Shown here: one piece after another, positions 1-9,946 of the stretch | Layout of the letters: each line of letters begins with the position of its first letter | Position numbering within the stretch: position 1 is the first letter of the stretch | Source: Lentisphaerota bacterium | GTDB lineage: Bacteria; Verrucomicrobiota; Lentisphaeria; Victivallales; Victivallaceae | Assembly (NCBI GenBank): GCA_015061725.1 | Contig: SUVX01000003.1 | Location: forward strand, 1 to 64,000 | Direction of reading: 5' to 3' | DNA: 64,000 nucleotides | Translations under genes and position numbers: made by a program | The notes under the pieces: generated by a model | What the model was told of the DNA's origin: nothing | Database searches by the model: none | Seen by the model: the letters and a program-made list of their open reading frames with translations, nothing else

Positions 1-88
1 AGAGGGGTTCGGGGAGAGGAGAAAAACTTTTTTTCTCGTGAAAAAAAGTTTTTCTCCTCTCCCCGACGCCCATCTGCCCTTATCGGGA
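1..88. repeat. dispersed hairpin element, copy A (may extend beyond the window)
   Basis: perfect 27-bp arms 9-35/40-66, loop TCGT; followed by CCCATCTGCCCTTATCGGGA. Confidence 0.85.
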
Positions 89-106
89 ACAGCGCGTTTC
101 TGAAAT

Positions 107-1396
107 TCAGCAAAGATGCAGAGCGTGTTCCAGTTTTCCACGGGCAGACAGCACGTCGCCTGCAAGGAAAAGTGAACCTGAAACCAGAACTCTTTTTTGA
201 GAACTTTCCAGCGCAAGAGTGACCGCTTCAGGACCTGAGGCGGCACTCCGGGCTTTGAATCCGAGCGCATTTGCCATGGCAATCAACTCTTCAGGCGTAT
301 GGCACTTGCGCCCCTCTTCAAAGTTGGGAATCATGATAAATTCTGCGGCGATATCTTTGTAAAGCGGCAGACTCTGAGAGACATCCTTATCCTTGAACGC
401 ACCGAAAACGATGGTGAATTTTTCCTGCGGGAGCAGTTCTTTTACGGATTCAGTCAAGGCACGGATACCGTCGGGATTGTGACCGCCGTCAACGATGATG
501 CGTTCTTCAATTTTATCCAGACGGGCGGGCCAGCGGACTTGGGCAAGAGAAGCAAGGGCTGTTTCAAAATCAAAGTTCCATTTTTCCGCCAGATATTTCA
601 ATACATTGTAAACGATGCGGAAGTTTTCTCTCTGCATTCTGCCGGGCAGTCCGAGTGATATGTTTCTGCCCTGATAGGGAAAACTCTGAACAAATCCGTT
701 GGCACGTTCTTCGGCAGAAAACACTGCGGGTGTTTCTTCCAGAGGTCCTGTTGCGGGGATACCCAATTCCGCAGCTCTTGCCAGAATCACCTCTTGGGCT
801 TCCGGGGCGAGTTCCCCGTAAAAAAGCGGCACATCTTTTCTGAGGATACCTGCTTTTTCCCATGCGATTTCCGCCAGCGTGTTTCCCAGATGATTCTGGT
901 GGTCAAGGGCGATATTGGTGATGATCGAAACGGATGTATCCACAGCGTTTGTTGCATCCAGTCTGCCGCCCATGCCGGTTTCCCAGATGACAGCATCGCA
1001 TTTTTCTTCGCAGAAAATCATAATGGCAAGAACTGTGGCAAATTCAAAATAAGTGGTTCTTCTGCCTTCAGATAGTTTTGCCAGTTTTTCTGTTGCGGCA
1101 TTGAACTTTTCACGGTCAATGGTTTTGCCGTTGACTCTGAAACGCTCACGGATGTCAATCAGATGCGGAGAGGTGAAAAAACCGGTTTTCAGTCCTGCGC
1201 CTCTTAAAGCACATTCCAGCATGGCACCGGTGGAGCCTTTGCCGTTGGTTCCGGCAATGTGGATGAAACGCAAGTTCTTCTGGGGATTTCCCACGGCTTT
1301 GAGATGTTCTCTGATGTCATCCAGTCCGAGACGGATGCCGAACATATCCAGATTTTCAAAATATTTATCACCGTCAAAAGAGTTCATAAGAAGCAC
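107..1396 (-). CDS. folC: bifunctional folylpolyglutamate synthase/dihydrofolate synthase
   Basis: 429 aa ORF; HIAGTNGKGST P-loop, FTSPHL, ITNIALDHQNHLGNT, VDGGHNPDG motifs of the FolC/Mur ligase family. Confidence 0.93.
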   Translation of the reverse strand: MLLMNSFDGDKYFENLDMFGIRLGLDDIREHLKAVGNPQKNLRFIHIAGTNGKGSTGAMLECALRGAGLKTGFFTSPHLIDIRERFRVNGKTIDREKFNAATEKLAKLSEGRRTTYFEFATVLAIMIFCEEKCDAVIWETGMGGRLDATNAVDTSVSIITNIALDHQNHLGNTLAEIAWEKAGILRKDVPLFYGELAPEAQEVILARAAELGIPATGPLEETPAVFSAEERANGFVQSFPYQGRNISLGLPGRMQRENFRIVYNVLKYLAEKWNFDFETALASLAQVRWPARLDKIEERIIVDGGHNPDGIRALTESVKELLPQEKFTIVFGAFKDKDVSQSLPLYKDIAAEFIMIPNFEEGRKCHTPEELIAMANALGFKARSAASGPEAVTLALESSQKRVLVSGSLFLAGDVLSARGKLEHALHLC

Positions 1397-1408
1397 CTGG
1401 TAAGTAAA

Positions 1409-2611
1409 TTATCTGACCGGACAGGGAGACCAGACCGGCATGGAAAGAGGATATTTGGTGGAAATCAGAGTGCGGACTTTTCCCGTCCATGTGTCAACAA
1501 TGCAAATTTCAGAGTGGTTTCCTGTACCGCGTTTGCAGACAATCTGCCGGTTGTCCGCTGCCCAGGTCGGGGATTCGTAATTTCCGGGGACATTGGTGAC
1601 ACGGGTATTCTTTCCTGTTGCCAGATCCAGGACGGCGAGAGTGTAACTGCCGTTGATTCTTGTGGCATAAACGATTTTGTTGTCATTTGACCAGTCGGGG
1701 GTCACGGCATCAGAACCGATGGAGGGGAGTTTCTGCTTTCCGTAACCGTTGCGGTTGATGATGTAAAGATGGGGACGTCCGGATTCGTCGCTCACAAAGA
1801 CGATTTTCTGACCGTCGGGACTCCAGGCGGGGGAGGCTTCAACGGAGATTCCTCTGGTCAGACGGCGGGGACGGGAGGAACCGAAAGCAAGAACATACAG
1901 ATCCACCCGGTGGTCAGGACTTAAAATGACCGCCAGATTTCTGCCGTCGGGGGAGGGCGCAGCTCCGGTGTTGATGCCGTTGAAACTGCAGAGTTGACGG
2001 GTGCGGTGCGGTGAAGCAATGGTGGTTTCCAGAATCTGTATACCGGACTTGTTGTATTTTGAGAAGATGACCGATCTGCCCGAACTGGACCAGGAGGGTT
2101 CAACGCAGAGCGTGTTATATCTTGTCAGCTGTTCGGTTTTTTTTCCGTCAATATCGCAGATGTAAATATTGCGGACTCCGGGAGCTGTTGTTGCACAGAA
2201 TGCGATTTTTGAACGGCAGAATCCTTTGACTTTAAGTGCTTTGAATGTTTTTTCAATAATGGCATCGGCAAATTGTGCCGCAAGTTTGCGGGGAGATGTG
2301 TTGTTGACGGCAATCTGCCAGTTGCCCTGAGAAATACCGCCGAGTAAAAGTTGAACACTGAGCCTGTTTCCGGAATGCTGTCCTTTGAGCGTGTAATCCG
2401 CGTTAGGGGAGTTTGTCAGGTCAAACCAGCCCGAGGCTCTGAGAAAAGATTTGAGTTCTTCTGTAAAAACAGAACTTCCCTGAATGTTTTCAACATAAAG
2501 TGTCGGATTGTCTCTGACGGTTTTGACCACTCTGACCGGAGCGGCGCAAAGATTGTGTGACACGACGGCAGTCAGTAAAAAGACAGCACAGAAAAGCGAA
2601 CGGAACATCAA
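1409..2611 (-). CDS. tolB: TolB-like beta-propeller periplasmic protein
   Basis: 400 aa; signal peptide; repeated SPDGRNLA/SPDGQKIVFVSDESGRPHLYI/PTWAADNRQI propeller motifs. Confidence 0.8.
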   Translation of the reverse strand: MMFRSLFCAVFLLTAVVSHNLCAAPVRVVKTVRDNPTLYVENIQGSSVFTEELKSFLRASGWFDLTNSPNADYTLKGQHSGNRLSVQLLLGGISQGNWQIAVNNTSPRKLAAQFADAIIEKTFKALKVKGFCRSKIAFCATTAPGVRNIYICDIDGKKTEQLTRYNTLCVEPSWSSSGRSVIFSKYNKSGIQILETTIASPHRTRQLCSFNGINTGAAPSPDGRNLAVILSPDHRVDLYVLAFGSSRPRRLTRGISVEASPAWSPDGQKIVFVSDESGRPHLYIINRNGYGKQKLPSIGSDAVTPDWSNDNKIVYATRINGSYTLAVLDLATGKNTRVTNVPGNYESPTWAADNRQIVCKRGTGNHSEICIVDTWTGKVRTLISTKYPLSMPVWSPCPVR

Positions 2612-2676
2612 TTTATTTCTCCTTGCACTGAATAATTTTTTTATATTACTTTTACACAGAGGTAATGTATCATTAT

Positions 2677-3762
2677 TCAGTATTTTTTCAATACCTTTTC
2701 TAAAGAAGAAAGCAGAATTTTTACATCATTTTCTGTGGATTGAAAGCCGAAAGATATCCGCAGCCCTGCATAGGCGTCATTGCGTTTGTATCCCAGTGCC
2801 GTCAGGGCGGGAGAGGGATCGCGTGTTTCCGAGGCACAGGCACTCCCGCTTGAAATCAAAATTCCCTCTTCAGACAGCAGTCTCACCAGTACGCCGCCCT
2901 GATATCCCCGTGCTGTCAGATGGAGAATGTAGGGTGAGGCATATTCTTCAGGAATCGTGGCAGATAGATTCAACTTCTGTGCGCCTGCTCTCAAAAGGCG
3001 GTTTAACTGTATCGTGCGGCTGTAATTTTCTTTCATTTGTTCCGCCGCTTTTTTTGCCGCAAATGCGCAGGTGAGGATCGCCGCAGGAAGAACTCTGCCG
3101 GTAAGATACTCCTGATGGCGCATTTTTTCTGCGGCGGCAATGAATTTATCCGCCTCCTGAAGTCGGGGCGAAAGCAGCAGCGCGGCACTGCCCGGCGCAC
3201 CGAATTTATTGCCTGAAACAGCGATGATATCGGCATTTTTGCAGGGAATCGGAATTTTTCCCGCCGCCTGAACGGCATCCAGAAAATGAATTGCGCCCGG
3301 CGTTGCGGCAAAAAGTTTTTCAGAATCCTGAATAATACCTGTTTCACTTTGTACCAGATGGCAGGCGGCGATATCGCAGCAGGGAGAGTCCGGCAGTTTG
3401 AACTGCCCGTTCCGGGCGTCCGGAACAAGCAGTTGTATATTTTTTGATATCCTTTTTAATGCTGCCGACAGGGCAGGGTGTTCCAGTTTGCTTGAAAGGA
3501 TCTTTTTTTCTCTTTTTTCAATACAATGGCTGAAAATGTGAAAGGCCTCCGTTGCGCAGGAACTCCAGATGACTTGCCAATCGGGAACACCTGTGATGAC
3601 TTCTGAAAGTGTGATTCCTGCATCTGAGATTTCTTTGCGCAGAAGATACCCCTCTTTGTGGGCGGCTTCCTGATTTGCGCCGTATTTTTGAAGAGCCTCC
3701 GCAAAAAAAGCCGCCGTTTCTTTGTCCGGAATTGCGGCTGAAGCATTGTCCAGATATGTCAT
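2677..3762 (-). CDS. cysteine desulfurase-like aminotransferase class V
   Basis: 361 aa; TYLDNASAAIPD start, SGNKFGAPGSAALL PLP-lysine region, SSGSACASETRDPS cysteine loop. Confidence 0.85.
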   Translation of the reverse strand: MTYLDNASAAIPDKETAAFFAEALQKYGANQEAAHKEGYLLRKEISDAGITLSEVITGVPDWQVIWSSCATEAFHIFSHCIEKREKKILSSKLEHPALSAALKRISKNIQLLVPDARNGQFKLPDSPCCDIAACHLVQSETGIIQDSEKLFAATPGAIHFLDAVQAAGKIPIPCKNADIIAVSGNKFGAPGSAALLLSPRLQEADKFIAAAEKMRHQEYLTGRVLPAAILTCAFAAKKAAEQMKENYSRTIQLNRLLRAGAQKLNLSATIPEEYASPYILHLTARGYQGGVLVRLLSEEGILISSGSACASETRDPSPALTALGYKRNDAYAGLRISFGFQSTENDVKILLSSLEKVLKKY

Positions 3763-3905
3763 TTTACCTTGTTCCTTTGTATGTATGCTATAAAGATAGC
3801 AGAAGTATTGACGATAATCAAGCAGTTTTGTTTGACTTTTTATAAAAAGTATAGTCTATTAATAGGATGACAGAAAAACAAACACAGGAGTTATGAAAAA
3901 AGATC

Positions 3906-5099
3906 ATGGATAATCCGGTTATTTATTTTGACAATAACGCCACGACCCGGGTCGCTCCCGAAGTTGTGGAGGCAATGATGCCGTTCTTTTGTGAACGCTA
4001 CGGCAACCCTTCAAGTATCCACTCATTCGGCGGAAGTGTCGCTGATGATGTTGAAAAAGCACGGTGCAGTGTGGCGCAGCTGCTGGGCGCAAAGTTCCGC
4101 GACCGCGACGGAATTGCCGCTGAAATTATTTTCACCAGCTGCGGAACCGAAGGCGACAATGCGGCAATCAATGCGGCATTCAAAGCGCGTCCGGGCAGAA
4201 ATAAGCTGGTGACCAGCGTGGTGGAACATCCCGCTGTCCTCTCTTATGCCAAAGAGTTGGAGCGTCAGGGCAGGGAAGTCGTTTATATTCCCGTTGACGG
4301 CAGGGGGCGTCTCAATATGCAGGCACTGAAAGAAGCCGTTGACGAAAATACCGCCATCGTTTCCACCATGTGGGCAAACAACGAAACCGGAACGATTTTC
4401 CCCATCGGCGAAATCGTGAAGATCGCGCATGGTTCCGGAGCCTTGTTCCATACCGACGCTGTTCAGGCCGCCGGAAAAGTTCCGATCGATGTGGATGCCC
4501 TTGAAATTGACTTTTTGAGTATTTCAGGACATAAACTCCATGCGCCGAAGGGCGTGGGTGCGCTCTTTGTCCGCCGCGGTGTGCGTTTTTCTCAGCTGCT
4601 TTTCGGCGGACATCAGGAACGCGGCCGCCGCGGAGGTACTGAGAATGTGGCTTCCGTCATCGGTTTGGGAAAGGCTTGTGAACTTGCTTTTGAAAAGATG
4701 GATGAAGAACCCCGCCGTCTTGCCGCTTTGCGTGACAGCCTTGAAGCAAAAATTCAGGCGGCGATCCCGCAGGTGCATGTGAACGGCGATCTTGACAGCC
4801 GTCTGCCCAATACCAGCTCCATCAGTTTCGACGGCATTGAGGGCGAGTCCATTTTAATGCTCCTTAATATGTATAATATCTGTGCTTCCAGCGGCTCCGC
4901 CTGTACGACAGGCAGCCTGGAACCCAGTCATGTGATGCGTGCCATGGGTATTCCCTACACATCGGCACACGGAACGATCCGTTTCAGTCTTTCCGGATAT
5001 AACACGCAGGAGGAAGTGGATAAAGTTGCAGAAGTTCTGCCGCCGATCATTGCCCGTCTGCGCGAGATTTCACCCTATTGGAACGGAGAAAACAAATGA
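3906..5099 (+). CDS. nifS: cysteine desulfurase NifS/IscS family
   Basis: 397 aa; IYFDNNATTRVAPEV, SISGHKLHAPKGVGAL, ASSGSACTTGSLEPSHVMRAMG. Confidence 0.93.
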   Translation: MDNPVIYFDNNATTRVAPEVVEAMMPFFCERYGNPSSIHSFGGSVADDVEKARCSVAQLLGAKFRDRDGIAAEIIFTSCGTEGDNAAINAAFKARPGRNKLVTSVVEHPAVLSYAKELERQGREVVYIPVDGRGRLNMQALKEAVDENTAIVSTMWANNETGTIFPIGEIVKIAHGSGALFHTDAVQAAGKVPIDVDALEIDFLSISGHKLHAPKGVGALFVRRGVRFSQLLFGGHQERGRRGGTENVASVIGLGKACELAFEKMDEEPRRLAALRDSLEAKIQAAIPQVHVNGDLDSRLPNTSSISFDGIEGESILMLLNMYNICASSGSACTTGSLEPSHVMRAMGIPYTSAHGTIRFSLSGYNTQEEVDKVAEVLPPIIARLREISPYWNGENK

Positions 5100-5371
5100 T
5101 TAATACATCCCGACCGAAAACTGAGATAGAATTTCCCTGTCCCTGGGAATTGCGTGTGATTGTTTTTGCCGACAGAACGGAGTGCGTCCGTGCGGAACTG
5201 ATGAAACTTCTTGTCGAAGACGGGCAGGCGCCTGTGCTTTCAGACGGCAACAGTTCTTCCGGCGGCAAGTACTCTACTTTGCGTCTGACCATCACCGCCG
5301 GAAGCCGGGAACATCTGGATTCTTTTTGCCGGTCTGTCGCCGCTGTGGACGGTGTGAAGATGATTCTTTGA
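5096..5371 (+). CDS. YbeD/DUF493-like small regulatory-fold protein
   Basis: ATGA 4-nt overlap with nifS; FPCPWELRVIVFA...STLRLTITAGSREHLDSFCRSVAAVDGVKMIL resembles DUF493. Confidence 0.6.
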   Translation: MINTSRPKTEIEFPCPWELRVIVFADRTECVRAELMKLLVEDGQAPVLSDGNSSSGGKYSTLRLTITAGSREHLDSFCRSVAAVDGVKMIL

Positions 5372-5411
5372 TAAAAAAATGATGTTTTTTTAAAAAAATT
5401 TGTATGTGGAG

Positions 5412-5440
5412 TTGAAAAAGCGCATTTGTGGTGCTATAAT
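5412..5440 (+). promoter_or_regulatory. sigma70-like promoter TTGAAA-N17-TATAAT
   Basis: TTGAAA at 5412-5417, 17-nt spacer, TATAAT at 5435-5440, upstream of ATG at 5507. Confidence 0.75.
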
Positions 5441-5506
5441 TTATAAGTGATAAAGTGTGTAGGTGTGTTCACCATTGTATAAACCTTATATTTTTTGGAG
5501 TTGACG

Positions 5507-6709
5507 ATGAAGATAACGAATATTCTCCTGAGTATTCTGATTTTGCTTTTGGCTGCAGCCAGCGCGGTTTTTTCTTACTTTCTCTTTGAGAAGAGAAGCC
5601 AGTTTGTTTCAGGTTGGGCGAAGATGGCTTCGGCAATCAATCAAAGTGCCGCAGAGCTTGACCGCGACAGCGGTTTGAAACCTTTGGCGGATGAACTTTC
5701 TGTTTCCGCATTATCACATGAGCAGTTTGCTTCTCTTGATCAGAAGCTGCCCAAACTGGCTGAACGCAGCCGTCAGATCGTCAATGTCCGCAACAGTCTG
5801 GCAGATGCCCTGCGCCGTATCGGTTCCACCGTCGGCGTGAGAGGGCTTGCCAGCGAGAAAGCCATGCGCGGCGTTGATACCCACGAAAACGGCAAGAATG
5901 CCGTTGTGACCGCCGTCCGCACGACTGTCTACAACCGCGACCGCATGCTGGGTTATGTTTCCGATCTTTCCCGCCGTCAGTTCAGAAAGCCTCTTGACGT
6001 CAGCAAAATGAAGAATGCCGACCGCAACGCGTTGAAACCTCTTGAAGATAATATTGCTGCGATCAACCGCCGCAGAAATACTTATGAAAGCACGCTCCGC
6101 AATATCGGCAGAATGGTCGAATTCAACCGCTTTGATGTTTCTGATAAAGGTTTTGCGAAATCCGCCGGCAGTGTTGCTCAGGGTGTCCGCAATCTTCAGG
6201 CGCGCTGCCGCACCACCCAGTCCAAACTGGATGCCGCAAACCGCACCATCCGCAGCCATGAAAACACCATTGCCCGCAGAGTCAGAGAAATTGCGATGCA
6301 GAAAAATATCATCGCTGAAAAGAACCGTCAGATCAACAGTTACAAACGCGCCCTCGGCCGTCCCGCCAACGACAACAGCATTGCTCCCTGGAGCGATGGT
6401 TCCGCCGAAGCCCGCAGCCGTCTGATCGGTAAGGTTATTGAAGTTCACGACAAATACGGTTACATTGCCATTGATATCGGCAAAGGTTCTACCGTCGTTC
6501 AGGAAATCGGAAACCGTAAACTTGAAGTCAATGCCGGCGTGAAAAAAGGACTTGATTTCATTGTTGCCCGCGGTTCAATGCAGGGTAAATCCGATTTTGT
6601 TGCCCGTGTTGTGATTGATGAAGTCGGCGAGTTCTGCTCCACCGCCAACATCACCCCCGGAGCCAGTCCGATCAAAGTCGGTGACATTGTTTACTGGGCT
6701 TCCAAATAA
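5507..6709 (+). CDS. membrane-anchored coiled-coil protein of unknown function
   Basis: N-terminal TM (MKITNILLSILILLLAAASAVFSYFLF), long heptad-rich region; ATG at 5507 preceded by GGAG. Confidence 0.75.
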   Translation: MKITNILLSILILLLAAASAVFSYFLFEKRSQFVSGWAKMASAINQSAAELDRDSGLKPLADELSVSALSHEQFASLDQKLPKLAERSRQIVNVRNSLADALRRIGSTVGVRGLASEKAMRGVDTHENGKNAVVTAVRTTVYNRDRMLGYVSDLSRRQFRKPLDVSKMKNADRNALKPLEDNIAAINRRRNTYESTLRNIGRMVEFNRFDVSDKGFAKSAGSVAQGVRNLQARCRTTQSKLDAANRTIRSHENTIARRVREIAMQKNIIAEKNRQINSYKRALGRPANDNSIAPWSDGSAEARSRLIGKVIEVHDKYGYIAIDIGKGSTVVQEIGNRKLEVNAGVKKGLDFIVARGSMQGKSDFVARVVIDEVGEFCSTANITPGASPIKVGDIVYWASK

Positions 6710-6727
6710 GTTTGCAGGAGCAGAAGT

Positions 6728-6868
6728 ATGTTTAATTCCAAATTTTTCACAGTTGTTGTGGTGTTGACATTCCTCGCCCTCGGTGCCGCTGTTACGTTTC
6801 AGGCTCTTGAGATGCAGGAATACAATCTTTGGAATACGCTGCAGGCCCGTTTCTTCCCTGCCAAATGA
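6728..6868 (+). CDS. 46-aa single-pass membrane micro-protein
   Basis: MFNSKFFTVVVVLTFLALGAAVTFQALEMQEYNLWNTLQARFFPAK*; GCAGGAG Shine-Dalgarno; ATGA overlap with next ORF. Confidence 0.6.
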   Translation: MFNSKFFTVVVVLTFLALGAAVTFQALEMQEYNLWNTLQARFFPAK

Positions 6869-7011
6869 AAAAGTTTCTGTTTCTTTTCTCTCTTATTCTG
6901 TTCATACTGCTTGCCGGCTGTACAGAAAGGGAGAGGGCGGGGTACAGTGCCATACCGCAAAATTCCCCTGCTTCATGGGAGTTCCGTCCATACGGAGATA
7001 TCCGGAATTGA
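6865..7011 (+). CDS. 48-aa putative lipoprotein
   Basis: MKKFLFLFSLILFILLAGCTERERAGYSAIPQNSPASWEFRPYGDIRN*; LAGC lipobox. Confidence 0.6.
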   Translation: MKKFLFLFSLILFILLAGCTERERAGYSAIPQNSPASWEFRPYGDIRN

Positions 7012-7017
7012 TTTTCA

Positions 7018-7058
7018 TCCGCACCGCAGTTGATGTGAGTGCGGATTTATTTTTTTTA
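7018..7058 (+). terminator. Rho-independent terminator
   Basis: TCCGCAC...GTGCGGA stem followed by TTTATTTTTTTTAT. Confidence 0.7.
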
Positions 7059-7102
7059 TCAGTTTCTGTCAGCTGAACAAGTTTTGTTTTTGAGGTTTTC
7101 TT

Positions 7103-9946
7103 ATGTTGGAAAATATTGTTATCCGGGGTGCCTCCCAGCACAATCTGAAAAATCTTGATGTGACGATACCCCGCAATAAACTGGTTGTCATCACCGGATT
7201 ATCCGGTTCCGGTAAAAGTTCTCTTGCCTTTGATACGCTTTATGCTGAGGGACAGCGCCGCTATGTGGAAAGTCTTTCTGCCTATGCCCGTCAGTTCCTT
7301 GACCGTCTGCAAAAGCCTAAAGTGGAGCATATCGAGGGATTGTCTCCCGCCATTGCCATTGAACAGCGCAGTGCGGGGGGAACGCCGCGTTCCACAGTGG
7401 CAACTGTGACTGAAATCTATGATTATCTGCGTTTGCTTTATGCGCATGTGGGTATTCCTCATTGTCCTGAGTGCGGAAAAAAACTGGTACAGCAGACAGC
7501 GGAATCCATCGTCAATCAGATTGAGAGTTCTGAACCGGGAATGAAACTTACCTTGCTTTCTCCCGTTGTTTCCGGAAGAAAAGGTGAACACCGTGAAGTT
7601 TTTGAAGAACTCAAGAATGATGGTTTTGTCCGTGTCCGCATTGACGGCAAAATGGTCATGCTTGAGGATGATTTTCCGCTGCCCGAAAAAAACAAACGCC
7701 ATACCATTGAAGCGGTTGTTGACCGCTTGATTACCGGTAAAACTGACCGCACCCGTCTGACGGACTCTGTTGAAACAGCTCTCAAAAAGGGCGATGGTGT
7801 CCTGACGGCTCTGTTTGAAAATTCCGACGGCAGAAGAGAGGAAACTTTCTGCGAACATCTGGCGTGTCTTGATTGCGGCGTTTCGTTCGGTAAACTGCAG
7901 CCGCGCAACTTTTCATTCAACTCGCCCTACGGTGCCTGTCAAATCTGCAACGGTCTGGGCGTTGAACAGTATATGGATCCTGATAAGGTGATTCCCGACC
8001 GCACGAAATCCATCAAAAACGGTGCAATCCCCAACTGGCGGCGCGGACCGCGTCATTTGATTATTTATTATAATCTGCTTTTGAGAAAACTGGCTGAACA
8101 TTTGGAACAGCCGGATATGCTGACCACGCCCTTTGAAAAACTTTCTGCCGAAACACAGCATATCATTCTTTACGGTACCGGCGATAAGCCTATGGAGTTT
8201 GACTATTATATGCACGGCAAGAAATATCATTGGAGCAAACCTTTTGAGGGTGTTCTTGAAAATCTCCGTCGCCGTGTGTCGGAAACGGAGTCTGATTCTG
8301 TCCGTGAACGTTTGAGCAGTTGTTTGAGTCCCCGTGAGTGTCCCGCCTGCCGGGGGGCGCGCTTGAATCCCGTGAGCCTGGCAGTGACAGTGGACGGTTT
8401 GGCGATAGATAAATTCAATGCGCTCTCTGTTGAAAAGGCGTTGAAATTTGTTTCAGAAGTCAAGTTGAATGAGGAACAAAGTGCCGTTGCTGCGGATATT
8501 CTCAAAGAGATCACCAACCGTTTGACCTTTCTCCGTGATGTCGGCTTGCACTATCTTACACTGAACAGAGTCAGCTCCACGCTTTCGGGCGGAGAGGCGC
8601 AGCGAATCCGTCTTGCCACGCAGCTGGGCTGCGGACTTGTCGGCGTGCTTTATATTCTGGATGAACCCTCCATCGGTCTGCACCAGCGGGATAATGATAA
8701 ACTGCTGGATGCGCTTGAAAAACTCCGCAATGTGGGCAATACTGTGCTGGTTGTTGAACACGATCTGGATACGATCCGCCGGGCGGACCATGTTCTGGAT
8801 ATCGGTCCCTTCGCCGGAAAACACGGCGGCGAACTTGTCGGACAGGGAAAACCGGATGAGTTACCTTCTTTCCCCCGTTCTCTTACGGGAGACTTTCTCG
8901 CCGGACGCCGGGCAATTCAGGTTCCTGAAAAGCGTTCCAAAGGCAACGGCAGATTTATCAAAATCCGCGGTGCCCGTCTCAACAATCTGAAGAAATTGGA
9001 TGTGGATATTCCGTTGGGAACATTCTGCTGTATTACCGGTGTCTCCGGTTCAGGAAAAAGTTCTCTTATCAACGGCACGCTGGTTCGCGCACTCAACCGC
9101 GACTGCAACGGTGTGAGCGATCTGCCGCCCGGTCCCTGTGACAGTATTGAGGGATTGGAGTTTGTTGATAAAGCCATTGTGATTGACCAGAGTCCCATCG
9201 GCAGAACGCCCCGTTCCAATCCGGCAACTTATACGGACGCATTCGGTGCTGTCCGCAAACTCTTTTCTGAATTGCCGGAGTCAAAGGTGCGCGGTTACGG
9301 TCCGGGACGTTTCAGTTTCAACGTCAAGGGCGGCCGCTGTGAGGAGTGCAAAGGAGATGGTATCAAAAAAATTGAAATGCAGTTCCTGTCAGACGTCTAT
9401 GTGGTTTGTTCCGCCTGCGGCGGCAGACGTTTCAACTCTGAAACATTGACGGTCCACTTCAAAAAGCACAATATCGCAGATATTCTGGATATGACTGTCG
9501 ATCAGGCGGTGGAGCTCTTTTCACACATGACAGGTTTGGCGCGCAAGTTCAAAACTCTGCAGGAAGTGGGACTGGGGTACATCACTCTCGGACAGCCCGC
9601 TACCACCCTTTCAGGCGGCGAAGCACAGCGCGTGAAACTTGCGGCAGAATTGGCGCGTATCCCCCGGGGACACACCGTTTATATTCTGGATGAACCGACA
9701 ACAGGACTTCATCTTGCTGATATTGAACAGCTTTTGAAAGTCTTGTTCCGTCTCCGCGATATGGGCAACACCGTTATTGTGATCGAACACAATCTGGATG
9801 TAATCAAAATGGCGGATCATATTATTGATCTGGGACCCGACGGCGGCGACGGCGGCGGCAGACTCATCGGTGCCGGAACGCCCGAGGAAATCAGCAAAAT
9901 CAAAAATTCTGAAACCGGAAGATATCTTAAATCTTATCTCAAATGA
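7103..9946 (+). CDS. uvrA: excinuclease ABC subunit A
   Basis: 947 aa; ITGLSGSGKSSLAFDTLYAEGQRRY, two ABC domains, Zn fingers, TTLSGGEAQRVKLA. Confidence 0.98.
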   Translation: MLENIVIRGASQHNLKNLDVTIPRNKLVVITGLSGSGKSSLAFDTLYAEGQRRYVESLSAYARQFLDRLQKPKVEHIEGLSPAIAIEQRSAGGTPRSTVATVTEIYDYLRLLYAHVGIPHCPECGKKLVQQTAESIVNQIESSEPGMKLTLLSPVVSGRKGEHREVFEELKNDGFVRVRIDGKMVMLEDDFPLPEKNKRHTIEAVVDRLITGKTDRTRLTDSVETALKKGDGVLTALFENSDGRREETFCEHLACLDCGVSFGKLQPRNFSFNSPYGACQICNGLGVEQYMDPDKVIPDRTKSIKNGAIPNWRRGPRHLIIYYNLLLRKLAEHLEQPDMLTTPFEKLSAETQHIILYGTGDKPMEFDYYMHGKKYHWSKPFEGVLENLRRRVSETESDSVRERLSSCLSPRECPACRGARLNPVSLAVTVDGLAIDKFNALSVEKALKFVSEVKLNEEQSAVAADILKEITNRLTFLRDVGLHYLTLNRVSSTLSGGEAQRIRLATQLGCGLVGVLYILDEPSIGLHQRDNDKLLDALEKLRNVGNTVLVVEHDLDTIRRADHVLDIGPFAGKHGGELVGQGKPDELPSFPRSLTGDFLAGRRAIQVPEKRSKGNGRFIKIRGARLNNLKKLDVDIPLGTFCCITGVSGSGKSSLINGTLVRALNRDCNGVSDLPPGPCDSIEGLEFVDKAIVIDQSPIGRTPRSNPATYTDAFGAVRKLFSELPESKVRGYGPGRFSFNVKGGRCEECKGDGIKKIEMQFLSDVYVVCSACGGRRFNSETLTVHFKKHNIADILDMTVDQAVELFSHMTGLARKFKTLQEVGLGYITLGQPATTLSGGEAQRVKLAAELARIPRGHTVYILDEPTTGLHLADIEQLLKVLFRLRDMGNTVIVIEHNLDVIKMADHIIDLGPDGGDGGGRLIGAGTPEEISKIKNSETGRYLKSYLK

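Noticed and set aside
3832-3862. Promoter for nifS (TTGACT ... TATTAA)
   Set aside because: Spacer would be 19 nt for the best -10 match; too weak to list as a feature.
5714-6448. 244-aa minus-strand ORF
   Set aside because: Antisense to the coiled-coil membrane protein gene, which has a promoter and SD.
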